From Aphelocoma coerulescens (taxonomy: Eukaryota; Chordata; Aves; Passeriformes; Corvidae), in contig NW_027183613.1 in NCBI RefSeq assembly GCF_041296385.1, positions 64,501 to 128,500 of the forward strand: a stretch of DNA of 64,000 nt. Direction: 5' to 3'. The notes beneath the pieces were generated by a model. It searched no databases, was not told the DNA's origin, and saw nothing but the letters and a program-made list of their open reading frames with translations. A program made the position numbers and the translations under genes. Below are positions 48,170-61,216 of the stretch, in pieces (the stretch's first letter is position 1; each line of letters opens with the position of its first letter).

Positions 48170-50343
48170 GAGCTGAAAACTGGCTAAAAAGAAACAAAGT
48201 TGCTTCCTCTGCTCTTGCTGCAAGCAGGATGCAGAGGAGTGTGTATGTGTGTCCTTGAACAAACGCTCTGAGAAGTTTGTCTGGCTTTTTTTTCCTCTCC
48301 CCCCTCTCAGGCTCAGTTGAAAGGCACAGAAATGCACAAAGTTCACTTCTGGGCATAGAGCAGCAATAGGGGATACACATGATAAAGTCACCCCAAGACA
48401 CAGGGACAGAGAATTCAGTGGAAAGACTCCGAGAATTCTGCTCCCAGAGATCATTCATTCCTGCTCACACTGACCCTTGTAGAAAGGGGACATCGTTCCA
48501 GGCAGCCTGTACTGAGCATGTGGCTCCTGAGTGGGGTTTGTTGTTTAGGAAACCTGCTCCGGCTTTTCCATTCTTTCCTTCCAAACAGGAAAACTTCTCC
48601 TGGGGCTGTGTGCAGGCAGAGCCCTGAGGAGAGCAGGTGGCACATGGTGCGCTGGGCTGGGACAGCCAGCTGCAGAGCTCAAGGGAAGAAGCCCAAAGTG
48701 TCACAATGGCTCCTTGCCTTCCCATGCAACACCTGGGTCACAATGGTCTCCTTGATTCCATGAGGCCCCACTGTGTCACAATGGCTCCTTGGTTCCATCA
48801 GGTTCCGCAGTGTCACCATGGTCTCCTTTGATCCGCATTGTCATCATGGACAATTGGTTCCATGAGGCCCCGCAGTGTCACAATGGTCCCTTGCTTCCAT
48901 AGCTTTTACGTTGTAACAATGGACTCCTTGCTTCTATGAGCTAGCCTGCTTTTTGCAGAGGTGTCTTTGGTTCCAACAAGGCCCCGCTGTGTCTCAGTGC
49001 ACCCTGGCTTCCATGTGGATCTGGAGTATCACAAAGGCTCCTTGGTTCCACCAGGTCCTGCTGTGTCACAATGGGTCCTGTGGTCCCTGAGGCCCTCCAA
49101 AGTCATTGTGGAGGCTTGCTTCCATGAGGTTCCATTATGTGCCAGTGGTCATCTTGGTTCCAGGAGTTTCCTTAGTGTCACAATGCCCTCCTTGCTTCCA
49201 TTAGGCCCTGCTTTGCCACAATGGTCCCCTTGTTTCCATGAGGCCCCGCTGTGTCACAATGGACCTATGGTTCCGTGATGTTGCGTGGTGTCACCGTGCT
49301 CTTCTTGAATCCGCAGTGTAACCATGGACCATTGGTTCCATGCAGCCGTGTCACAATGGGCTCCTTGATTCCATGATTCCCCACGGTGTCACAATGGAGC
49401 CTTGTTTCTAGGAGGTTCTGTACTGTCACAATTGCCTCCTTGATGCCATCAGCCCCTGCAGTGTCACAATGGCTCCTTGGTTCCATGAGGAACACAATAG
49501 CTTGGCATAAGCATTGAGCAACAGCTGCTGAACACACCTGGCAACATCTGCTTGCATCAAAAGAGTGCTTCAAGCTGACAATGGCACCAGCAGCTTCCAT
49601 CTGCAACAGAGACCCAGGAAAGGACAGGCTGTGCCGGTTTGGACAAATGTGGAGGAAAATATCCTCTGATAGAAGGCAGGTTACACCCAGCCCTCCCCCA
49701 CCAGGTTTTTGGAAAAAAGAACTTTCCTGGGAAGAAAGTGAAAGAGATAAAAACTATTTTTTTAACAAACACACAGGAAAAGGATAGCAATGCTAAATAT
49801 TAAAAGCTCTCGCTGTGCAGAGAAAGCTGGGATAATTTGAGAGTCCTTCCGTGTTTCGGTGGGGTCTCCTGAAACATCCATAGACAGCGAGGCCCGTGCA
49901 AAGAAACAGGGAGCGATTCTTGAGAGAAGTTGCAGAGCTCTTTCTTCTCCAGCCACATGGGCGGGGCACTGCCAAAGAACTGAGCAATCACGGCACAACC
50001 AGGGCCCTCCTCGCACAGGGCAACACAAAATAAGCAGTGCTGAACAGGATTAGGGCACATGTGAGCAGGGAGCAGGGAGACCCCGTGCCCAGGCCATGCC
50101 TCTACCCCAGGGTCCCCTCTCCCATGACCTCATGGCAGGGGGGAGGAACCCCAACACTTCCGTAGGTGTAGTCTCTCTCCTCCTCCTTGCAGCTGGCTCA
50201 TGGGCCCACATTCAGGGCCCCCACCTCGGGAGAAAATTCTCCCAATGTGGTCTGATGTTGAAAGAGTCAAGAAGAGAAGGGGAAAAAACCCCCAAAGTCC
50301 CAGGAAAACAAAGTTCAACTCTCCATCTCCCCCCAGAGAAAAG
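48170..50343 (+). repeat. Array copy 23 (2174 bases)
   Basis: ACATGATAAAG, CTCCGGC with CTTCCAAAC, GATCTGG, CCCTCCTTG, TCCGTGATG, AAGTTGCAGAG and ATGTGGTCTGATG near 50245. The left part matches copy 19 and the middle matches copies 18 and 22. Confidence 0.95.
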
Positions 50344-52517
50344 GAGCTGAAAACTGGCTAAAAAGAAACCAAGTTGCTTCCTCTGCTCTTGCTGCAAGCA
50401 GGATGCAGAGGAGTGTGTATGTGTGTCCTTGAACAAACGCTCTGAGAAGTTTGTCTGGCTTTTTTTTCCTCTCCCCCCTCTCAGGCTCAGTTGAAAGGCA
50501 CAGAAATGCACAAAGTTCACTTCTGGGCATAGAGCAGCAATAGGGGATACACATGATAAAGTCACCCCAAGACACAGGGACAGAGAATTCAGTGGAAAGA
50601 CTCCGAGAATTCTGCTCCCAGAGATCATTCATTCCTGCTCACACTGACCCTTGTAGAAAGGGGACATCGTTCCAGGCAGCCTGTACTGAGCATGTGGCTC
50701 CTGAGTGGGGTTTGTTGTTTAGGAAACCTGCTCCGGCTTTTCCATTCTTTCCTTCCAAACAGGAAAACTTCTCCTGGGGCTGTGTGCAGGCAGAGCCCTG
50801 AGGAGAGCAGGTGGCACATGGTGCGCTGGGCTGGGACAGCCAGCTGCAGAGCTCAAGGGAAGAAGCCCAAAGTGTCACAATGGCTCCTTGCCTTCCCATG
50901 CAACACCTGGGTCACAATGGTCTCCTTGATTCCATGAGGCCCCACTGTGTCACAATGGCTCCTTGGTTCCATCAGGTTCCGCAGTGTCACCATGGTCTCC
51001 TTTGATCCGCATTGTCATCATGGACAATTGGTTCCATGAGGCCCCGCAGTGTCACAATGGTCCCTTGCTTCCATAGCTTTTACGTTGTAACAATGGACTC
51101 CTTGCTTCTATGAGCTAGCCTGCTTTTTGCAGAGGTGTCTTTGGTTCCAACAAGGCCCCGCTGTGTCTCAGTGCACCCTGGCTTCCATGTGGATCTGGAG
51201 TATCACAAAGGCTCCTTGGTTCCACCAGGTCCTGCTGTGTCACAATGGGTCCTGTGGTCCCTGAGGCCCTCCAAAGTCATTGTGGAGGCTTGCTTCCATG
51301 AGGTTCCATTATGTGCCAGTGGTCATCTTGGTTCCAGGAGTTTCCTTAGTGTCACAATGCTCTCCATGCTTCCATTAGGCCCTGCTTTGCCACAATGGTC
51401 CCCTTGTTTCCATGAGGCCCCGCTGTGTCACAATGGACCTATGGTTCCATGATGTTGCGTGGTGTCACCGTGCTCTTCTTGAATCCGCAGTGTAACCATG
51501 GACCATTGGTTCCATGCAGCCGTGTCACAATGGGCTCCTTGATTCCATGATTCCCCACGGTGTCACAATGGAGCCTTGTTTCTAGGAGGTTCTGTACTGT
51601 CACAATTGCCTCCTTGATGCCATCAGCCCCTGCAGTGTCACAATGGCTCCTTGGTTCCATGAGGAACACAATAGCTTGGCATAAGCATTGAGCAACAGCT
51701 GCTGAACACACCTGGCAACATCTGCTTGCATCAAAAGAGGGCTTCAAGCTGACAATGGCACCAGCAGCTTCCATCTGCAACAGACACCCAGGAAAGGACA
51801 GGCTGTGCCGGTTTGGACAAATGTGGAGGAAAATATCCTCTGATAGAAGGCAGGTTACACCCAGCCCTCCCCCACCAGGTTTTTGGAAGAAAGAACTTTC
51901 CTGGGAAGAAAGTGAAAGAGATAAAAACTATTTTTTTAACAAACACACAGGAAAAGGATAGCAATGCTAAATATTAAAAGCTCTCACTGTGCAGAGAAAG
52001 CTGGGATAATTTGAGAGTCCTTCCGTGTTTCGGTGGGGTCTCCTGAAACATCCATAGACAGCGAGGCCCGGGCAAAGAAACAGGGAGCCATTCTTGAGAG
52101 AAGTTGCAGAGCTCTTTCTTCTCCAGCCACATGGGCGGGGCACTGCCAAAGAACTGAGCAATCACGGCACAACCAGGGCCCTCCTCGCACAGGGCAACAC
52201 AAAATAAGCAGTGCTGAACAGGATTAGGGCACATGTGAGCAGGGAGCAGGGAGACCCCGTGCCCAGGCCATGCCTCTACCCCAGGGTCCCCTCTCCCATG
52301 ACCTCATGGCAGGGGGGAGGAACCCCAACACTTCCGTAGGTGTAGTCTCTCTCCTCCTCCTTGCAGCTGGCTCATGGGCCCACATTCAGGGCCCCCACCT
52401 CGGGAGAAAATTCTCCCAATGTGCTCTGATGTTGAAAGAGTCAAGAAGAGAAGGGGAAAAAACCCCCAAAGTCCCAGGAAAACAAAGTTCAACTCTCCAT
52501 CTCCTCCCAGAGAAAAG
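50344..52517 (+). repeat. Array copy 24 (2174 bases)
   Basis: GAAACCAAG opening, ACATGATAAAG, GAGGGCTTCAAG, ACAGACACCCAGG near 51780, TTGGAAGAAAG, CTCTCACTG near 51982 and private GCCCGGGCAAAG near 52066. The tract carries the 3-base deletion. It ends with CTCCTCCCAG, as copy 17 does. Confidence 0.95.
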
Positions 52518-54691
52518 GAGCTGAAAACTGGCTAAAAAGAAACAAAGTTGCTTCCTCTGCTCTTGCTGCAAGCAGGATGCAGAGGAGTGTGTATGTGTGT
52601 CCTTGAACAAACGCTCTGAGAAGTTTGTCTGGCTTTTTTTTCCTCTCCCCCCTCTCAGGCTCAGTTGAAAGGCACAGAAATGCACAAAGTTCACTTCTGG
52701 GCATAGAGCAGCAATAGGGGATACACACAATAAAGTCACCCCAAGACACAGGGACAGAGAATTCAGTGGAAAGACTCCGAGAATTCTGCTCCCAGAGATC
52801 ATTCATTCCTGCTCACACTGACCCTTGTAGAAAGGGGACATCGTTCCAGGCAGCCTGTACTGAGCATGTGGCTCCTGAGTGGGGTTTGTTGTTTAGGAAA
52901 CCTGCTCAGGCTTTTCCATTCTTTCCTTCCAAACAGGAAAACTTCTCCTGGGGCTGTGTGCAGGCAGAGCCCTGAGGAGAGCAGGTGGCACATGGTGCGC
53001 TGGGCTGGGACAGCCAGCTGCAGAGCTCAAGGGAAGAAGCCCAAAGTGTCACAATGGCTCCTTGCCTTCACATGCAACACCTGGGTCACAATGGTCTCCT
53101 TGATTCTATGAGGCCCCACTGTGTCACAATGGCTCCTTGGTTCCATCAGGTTCCGCAGTGTCACCATGGTCTCCTTTGATCCGCACTGTCATCATGGACA
53201 ATTGGTTCCATGAGGCCCCGCAGTGTCACAATGGTCCCTTGCTTCCATAGCTTTTACGTTGTAACAATGGACTCCTTGCTTCTATGAGCTAGCCTGCTTT
53301 TTGCAGAGGTGTCTTTGGTTCCAACAAGGCCCCGCTGTGTCTCAGTGCACCCTGGCTTCCATGTGGATGTGGAGTATCACAAAGGCTCCTTGGTTCCACC
53401 AGGTCCTGCTGTGTCACAATGGGTCCTGTGGTCCCTGAGGCCCTCCAAAGTCATTGTGGAGGCTTGCTTCCATGAGGTTCCATTATGTGCCAGTGGTCAT
53501 CTTGGTTCCAGGAGTTTCCTTAGTGTCACAATGCTCTCCATGCTTCCATTAGGCCCTGCTTTGCCACAATGGTCCCCTTGTTTCCATGAGGCCCCGCTGT
53601 GTCACAATGGACCTATGGTTCCATGATGTTGCGTGGTGTCACCGTGCTCTTCTTGAATCCGCAGTGTAACCATGGACCATTGGTTCCATGCAGCCGTGTC
53701 ACAATGGGCTCCTTGATTCCATGATTCCCCACGGTGTCACAATGGAGCCTTGTTTCTAGGAGGTTCTGTACTGTCACAATTGCCTCCTTGATGCCATCAG
53801 CCCCTACAGTGTCACAATGGCTCCTTGGTTCCATGAGGAACACAATAGCTTGGCATAAGCATTGAGCAACAGCTGCTGAACACACCTGGCAACATCTGCT
53901 TGCATCAAAAGAGTGCTTCAAGCTGACAATGGCACCAGCAGCTTCCATCTGCAACAGAGACCCAGGAAAGGACAGGCTGTGCCGGTTTGGACAAATGTGG
54001 AGGAAAATATCCTCTGATAGAAGGCAGGTTACACCCAGCCCTCCCCCACCAGGTTTTTGGAAGAAAGAACTTTCCTGGGAAGAAAGTGAAAGAGATAAAA
54101 ACTATTTTTTTAACAAACACACAGGAAAAGGATAGCAATGCTAAATATTAAAAGCTCTCGCTGTGCAGAGAAAGCTGGGATAATTTGAGAGTCCTTCTGT
54201 GTTTCGGTGGGGTCTCCTGAAACATCCATAGACAGCGAGGCCCGTGCAAAGAAACAGGGAGCGATTCTTGAGAGAAGTTTCAGAGCTCTTTCTTCTCCAG
54301 CCACATGGGCGGGGCACTGCCAAAGAACTGAGCAATCACGGCACAACCAGGGCCCTCCTCGCACAGGGCAACACAAAATAAGCAGTGCTGAACAGGATTA
54401 GGGCACATGTGAGCAGGGAGCAGGGAGACCCCGTGCCCAGGCCATGCCTCTACCCCAGGGTCCCCTCTCCCATGACCTCATGGCAGGGGGGAGGAACCCC
54501 AACACTTCCGTAGGTGTAGTCTCTCTCCTCCTCCTTGCAGCTGGCTCATGGGCCCACATTCAGGGCCCCCACCTCGGGAGAAAATTCTCCCAATGTGCTC
54601 TGATGTTGAAAGAGTCAAGAAGAGAAGGGGAAAAAACCCCCAAAGTCCCAGGAAAACAAAGTTCAACTCTCCATCTCCCCCCAGAGAAAAG
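52518..54691 (+). repeat. Array copy 25 (2174 bases)
   Basis: AATAAA, CTCAGGC, TTCACATGCAAC, private GATTCTATGAGG near 53102, GATGTGG, private CCCCTACAGTG near 53803, TTGGAAGAAAG and the 3-base deletion. First of a three-copy block that recurs as copies 28-30. Confidence 0.95.
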
Positions 54692-56870
54692 GAGCTGAAA
54701 ACTGGCTAAAAAGAAACCAAGTTGCTTCCTCTGCTCTTGCTGCAAGCAGGATGCAGAGGAGTGTGTATGTGTGTCCTTGAACAAACGCTCTGAGAAGTTT
54801 GTCTGGCTTTTTTTTCCTCTCCCCCCTGTCAGGCTCAGTTGAAAGGCACAGAAATGCACAAAGTTCACTTCTGGGCATAGAGCAGCAATAGGGGATACAC
54901 ACAATAAAGTCACCCCAAGACACAGGGACAGAGAATTCAGTGGAAAGACTCCGAGAATTCTGCTCCCAGAGATCATTCATTCCTGCTCACACTGACCCTT
55001 GTAGAAAGGGGACATCGTTCCAGGCAGCCTGTACTGAGCATGTGGCTCCTGAGTGGGGTTTGTTGTTTAGGAAACCTGCTCAGGCTTTTCCATTCTTTCC
55101 TTCCAAACAGGAAAACTTCTCCTGGGGCTGTGTGCAGGCAGAGCCCTGAGGAGAGCAGGTGGCACATGGTGCGCTGGGCTGGGACAGCCAGCTGCAGAGC
55201 TCAAGGGAAGAAGCCCAAAGTGTCACAATGGCTCCTTGCCTTCCCATGCAACACCTGGGTCACAATGGTCTCCTTGATTCCATGAGGCCCCACTGTGTCA
55301 CAATGGCTCCTTGGTTCCATCAGGTTCCGCAGTGTCACCATGGTCTCCTTTGATCCGCACTGTCATCATGGACAATTGGTTCCATGAGGCCCCGCAGTGT
55401 CACAATGGTCCCTTGCTTCCATAGCTTTTACGTTGTAACAATGGACTCCTTGCTTCTATGAGCTAGCCTGCTTTTTGCAGAGGTGTCTTTGGTTCCAACA
55501 AGGCCCCGCTGTGTCTCAGTGCACCCTGGCTTCCATGTGGATCTGGAGTATCACAAAGGCTCCTTGGTTCCACCAGGTCCTGCTGTGTCACAATGGGTCC
55601 TGTGGTCCCTGAGGCCCTCCAAAGTCATTGTGGAGGCTTGCTTCCATGAGGTTCCATTATGTGCCAGTGGTCATCTTGGTTCCAGGAGTTTCCTTAGTGT
55701 CACAATGCTCTCCATGCTTCCATTAGGCCCTGCTTTGCCACAATGGTCCCCTTGTTTCCATGAGGCCCCGCTGTGTCACAATGGACCTATGGTTCCATGA
55801 TGTTGCGTGGTGTCACCGTGCTCTTCTTGAATCCGCAGTGTAACCATGGACCATTGGTTCCATGCAGCCGTGTCACAATGGGCTCCTTGATTCCATGATT
55901 CCCCACGGTGTCACAATGGAGCCTTGTTTCTAGGAGGTTCTGTACTGTCACAATTGCCTCCTTGATGCCATCAGCCCCTGCAGTGTCACAATGGCTCCTT
56001 GGTTCCATGAGGAACACAATAGCTTGGCATAAGCATTGAGCAACAGCTGCTGAACACACCTGGCAACATCTGCTTGCATCAAAAGAGGGCTTCAAGCTGA
56101 CAATGGCACCAGCAGCTTCCATCTGCAACAGACACCCAGGGAAAGGACAGGCTGTGCCGGTTTGGACAAATGTGGAGGAAAATATCCTCTGATAGAAGGC
56201 AGGTTACACCCAGCCCTCCCCCACCAGGTTTTTGGAAAAAAGAACTTTCCTGGGAAGAAAGTGAAAGAGATAAAAACTATTTTTTTAACAAACACACAGG
56301 AAAAGGATAACAATGCTAAATATTAAAACCTCTCGCTGTGCAGAGAAAGCTGGGATAATTTGAGAGTCCTTCTGTGTTTCGGTGGGGTCTCCTGAAACAT
56401 CCATAGACAGCGAGGCCCGTGCAAAGAAACAGGGAGCCATTCTTGAGAGAAGTTGCAGAGCTCTTTCTTCTCCAGCCACATGGGCGGGGCACTGCCAAAG
56501 AACTGAGCAATCACAGCACAACCAGGGCCCTCCTCGCACAGGGCAACACAAAATAAGCAGTGCTGAACAGGATTAGGGCACATGTGAGCAGGGAGCAGGG
56601 AGACCCCGTGCCCAGGCCATGCCTCTACCCCAGGGTCCCCTCTCCCATGACCTCATGGCAGGGGGGAGGAACCCCAACACTTCCGTAGGTGTAGTCTCTC
56701 TCCTCCTCCTTGCAGCTGGCTCATGGGCCCACATTCAGGGCCCCCACCTCGGGAGAAAATTCTCCCAATGTGCTCTGATGTTGAAAGAGTCAAGAAGAGA
56801 AGAAGGGAAAAAAAACCCCCGAAGTCCCAGGAAAACAAAGTTCAACTCTCCATCTCCCCCCAGAGAAAAG
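54692..56870 (+). repeat. Array copy 26 (2179 bases)
   Basis: GAAACCAAG opening and AATAAA. CCCCCCTGTCAGG near 54825 interrupts the first pyrimidine tract, the only copy where I saw this. GACACCCAGGGAAAGG near 56131 (extra G) and AAAACCTCTC are shared with copies 15 and 29. Purine tract with eight A and five C, no 3-base deletion. Confidence 0.95.
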
Positions 56871-59042
56871 GAGCTGAAAACTGGCTAAAAAGAAACAAAG
56901 TTGCTTCCTCTGCTCTTGCTGCAAGCAGGATGCAGAGGAGTGTGTATGTGTGTCCTTGAACAAACGCTCTGAGAAGTTTGTCCGGTTTTTTTCCTCTCCC
57001 CCCTCTCAGGCTCAGTTGAAAGGCACAGAAACGCACAAAGTTCACTTCTGGGCATAGAGCAGCAATAGGGGATACACACGATAAAGTCACCCCAAGACAC
57101 AGGGACAGAGAATTCAGTGGAAAGACTCCGAGAATTCTGCTCCCAGAGATCATTCATTCCTGCTCACACTGACCCTTGTAGAAAGGGGACATCGTTCCAG
57201 GCAGCCTGTACTGATTATGTGGCTCCTGAGTGGCGTTTGTTGTTTAGGAAACCTGCTCAGGCTTTTCCATTCTTTCCTTCCAAACAGGAAAACTTCTCCT
57301 GGGGCTGTGTGCAGGCAGAGCCCTGAGGAGAGCAGGTGGCACATGGTGCGCTGGGCTGGGACAGCCAGCTGCAGAGCTCAAGGGAAGAAGCCCAAAGTGT
57401 CACAATGGCTCCTTGCCTTCCCATGCAACACCTGGGTCACAATGGTCTCCTTGATTCCATGAGGCCCCACTGTGTCACAATGGCTCCTTGGTTCCATCAG
57501 GTTCCGCAGTGTCACCATGGTCTCCTTTGATCCGCATTGTCATCATGGACAATTGGTTCCATGAGGCCCCACAGTGTCACAATGGTCCCTTGCTTCCATA
57601 GCTTTTACGTTGTAACAATGGACTCCTTGCTTCTATGAGCTAGCCTGCTTTTTGCAGAGGTGTCTTTGGTTCCAACAAGGCCCCGCTGTGTCTCAGTGCA
57701 CCCTGGCTTCCATGTGGATCTGGAGTATCACAAAGGCTCCTTGGTTCCACCAGGTCCTGCTGTGTCACAATGGGTCCTGTGGTCCCTGAGGCCCTCCAAA
57801 GTCATTGTGGAGGCTTGCTTCCATGAGGTTCCATTATGTGCCAGTGGTCATCTTGGTTCCAGGAGTTTCCTTAGTGTCACAATGCTCTCCATGCTTCCAT
57901 TAGGCCCTGCTTTCCCACAATGGTCCCCTTGTTTCCATGAGGCCCCGCTGTGTCACAATGGACCTATGGTTCCATGATGTTGCGTGGTGTCACCGTGCTC
58001 TTCTTGAATCCGCAGTGTAACCATGGACCATTGGTTCCATGCAGCCGTGTCACAATGGGCTCCTTGATTCCATGATTCCCCACGGTGTCACAATGGAGCC
58101 TTGTTTCTAGGAGGTTCTGTACTGTCACAATTGCCTCCTTGATGCCATCAGCCCCTGCAGTGTCACAATGGCTCCTTGGTTCCATGAGGAACACAATAGC
58201 TTGGCATAAGCATTGAGCAACAGCTGCTGAACACACCTGGCAACATCTGCTTGCATCAAAAGAGTGCTTCAAGCTGACAATGGCACCAGCAGCTTCCATC
58301 TGCAACAGAGACCCAGGAAAGGACAGGCTGTGCCGGTTTGGACAAATGTGGAGGAAAATATCCTCTGATAGAAGGCAGGTTACACCCAGCCCTCCCCCAC
58401 CAGGTTTTTGGAAGAAAGAACTTTCCTGGGAAGAAAGTGAAAGAGATAAAAACTATTTTTTTAACAAACACACAGGAAAAGGATAGCAATGCTAAATATT
58501 AAAAGCTCTCACTGTGCAGAGAAAGCTGGGATAATTTGAGAGTCCTTCCGTGTTTCGGTGGGGTCTCCTGAAACATCCATAGACAGCGAGGCCCGTGCAA
58601 AGAAACAGGGAGCGATTCTTGAGAGAAGTTTCAGAGCTCTTTCTTCTCCAGCCACATGGGCGGGGCACTGCCAAAGAACTGAGCAATCACGGCACAACCA
58701 GGGCCCTCCTCGCACAGGGCAACACAAAATAAGCAGTGCTGAACAGGATTAGGGCACATGTGAGCAGGGAGCAGGGAGACCCCGTGCCCAGGCCATGCCT
58801 CTACCCCAGGGTCCCCTCTCCCATGACCTCATGGCAGGGGGGAGGAACCCCAACACTTCCGTAGGTGTAGTCTCTCTCCTCCTCCTTGCAGCTGGCTCAT
58901 GGGCCCACATTCAGGGCCCCCACCTCGGGAGAAAATTCTCCCAATGTGCTCTGATGTTGAAAGAGTCAAGAAGAGAAGGGGAAAAAACCCCCAAAGTCCC
59001 AGGAAAACAAAGTTCAACTCTCCATCTCCCCCCAGAGAAAAA
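56871..59042 (+). repeat. Array copy 27 (2172 bases)
   Basis: ACACGATAAAG. Private TACTGATTATGTGG near 57209 and CCCCACAGTGTC near 57567. GAGTGGCG form, CTTTCCCAC near 57911, TTGGAAGAAAG, CTCTCACTG near 58507 and the 3-base deletion. The last bases read AAAAAGAGCTG instead of AAAAGGAGCTG at the junction with copy 28. Confidence 0.95.
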
Positions 59043-61216
59043 GAGCTGAAAACTGGCTAAAAAGAAACAAAGTTGCTTCCTCTGCTCTTGCTGCAAGCAG
59101 GATGCAGAGGAGTGTGTATGTGTGTCCTTGAACAAACGCTCTGAGAAGTTTGTCTGGCTTTTTTTTCCTCTCCCCCCTCTCAGGCTCAGTTGAAAGGCAC
59201 AGAAATGCACAAAGTTCACTTCTGGGCATAGAGCAGCAATAGGGGATACACACAATAAAGTCACCCCAAGACACAGGGACAGAGAATTCAGTGGAAAGAC
59301 TCCGAGAATTCTGCTCCCAGAGATCATTCATTCCTGCTCACACTGACCCTTGTAGAAAGGGGACATCGTTCCAGGCAGCCTGTACTGAGCATGTGGCTCC
59401 TGAGTGGGGTTTGTTGTTTAGGAAACCTGCTCAGGCTTTTCCATTCTTTCCTTCCAAACAGGAAAACTTCTCCTGGGGCTGTGTGCAGGCAGAGCCCTGA
59501 GGAGAGCAGGTGGCACATGGTGCACTGGGCTGGGACAGCCAGCTGCAGAGCTCAAGGGAAGAAGCCCAAAGTGTCACAATGGCTCCTTGCCTTCCCATGC
59601 AACACCTGGGTCACAATGGTCTCCTTGATTCCATGAGGCCCCACTGTGTCACAATGGCTCCTTGGTTCCATCAGGTTCCGCAGTGTCACCATGGTCTCCT
59701 TTGATCCGCACTGTCATCATGGACAATTGGTTCCATGAGGCCCCGCAGTGTCACAATGGTCCCTTGCTTCCATAGCTTTTACGTTGTAACAATGGACTCC
59801 TTGCTTCTATGAGCTAGCCTGCTTTTTGCAGAGGTGTCTTTGGTTCCAACAAGGCCCCGCTGTGTCTCAGTGCACCCTGGCTTCCATGTGGATCTGGAGT
59901 ATCACAAAGGCTCCTTGGTTCCACCAGGTCCTGCTGTGTCACAATGGGTCCTGTGGTCCCTGAGGCCCTCCAAAGTCATCGTGGAGGCTTGCTTCCATGA
60001 GGTTCCATTATGTGCCAGTGGTCATCTTGGTTCCAGGAGTTTCCTTAGTGTCACAATGCTCTCCATGCTTCCATTAGGCCCTGCTTTGCCACAATGGTCC
60101 CCTTGTTTCCATGAGGCCCCGCTGTGTCACAATGGACCTATGGTTCCATGATGTTGCGTGGTGTCACCGTGCTCTTCTTGAATCCGCAGTGTAACCATGG
60201 ACCATTGGTTCCATGCAGCCGTGTCACAATGGGCTCCTTGATTCCATGATTCCCCACGGTGTCACAATGGAGCCTTGTTTCTAGGAGGTTCTGTACTGTC
60301 ACAATTGCCTCCTTGATGCCATCAGCCCCTGCAGTGTCACAATGGCTCCTTGGTTCCATGAGGAACACAATAGCTTGGCATAAGCATTGAGCAACAGCTG
60401 CTGAACACACCTGGCAACATCTGCTTGCATCAAAAGAGTGCTTCAAGCTGACAATGGCACCAGCAGCTTCCATCTGCAACAGAGACCCAGGAAAGGACAG
60501 GCTGTGCCGGTTTGGACAAATGTGGAGGAAAATATCCTCTGATAGAAGGCAGGTTACACCCAGCCCTCCCCCACCAGGTTTTTGGAAGAAAGAACTTTCC
60601 TGGGAAGAAAGTGAAAGAGATAAAAACTATTTTTTTAACAAACACACAGGAAAAGGATAGCAATGCTAAATATTAAAAGCTCTCGCTGTGCAGAGAAAGC
60701 TGGGATAATTTGAGAGTCCTTCTGTGTTTCGGTGGGGTCTCCTGAAACATCCATAGACAGCGAGGCCCGTGCAAAGAAACAGGGAGCGATTCTTGAGAGA
60801 AGTTTCAGAGCTCTTTCTTCTCCAGCCACATGGGCGGGGCACTGCCAAAGAACTGAGCAATCACGGCACAACCAGGGCCCTCCTCGCACAGGGCAACACA
60901 AAATAAGCAGTGCTGAACAGGATTAGGGCACATGTGAGCAGGGAGCAGGGAGACCCCGTGCCCAGGCCATGCCTCTACCCCAGGGTCCCCTCTCCCATGA
61001 CCTCATGGCAGGGGGGAGGAACCCCAACACTTCCGTAGGTGTAGTCTCTCTCCTCCTCCTTGCAGCTGGCTCATGGGCCCACATTCAGGGCCCCCACCTC
61101 GGGAGAAAATTCTCCCAATGTGCTCTGATGTTGAAAGAGTCAAGAAGAGAAGGGGAAAAAACCCCCAAAGTCCCAGGAAAACAAAGTTCAACTCTCCATC
61201 TCCCCCCAGAGAAAAG
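59043..61216 (+). repeat. Array copy 28 (2174 bases)
   Basis: AATAAA, CTCAGGC, private GGTGCACTGGG near 59520, GATCTGG, CATCGTGG near 59978, TTGGAAGAAAG and the 3-base deletion. Counterpart of copy 25. Confidence 0.95.
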
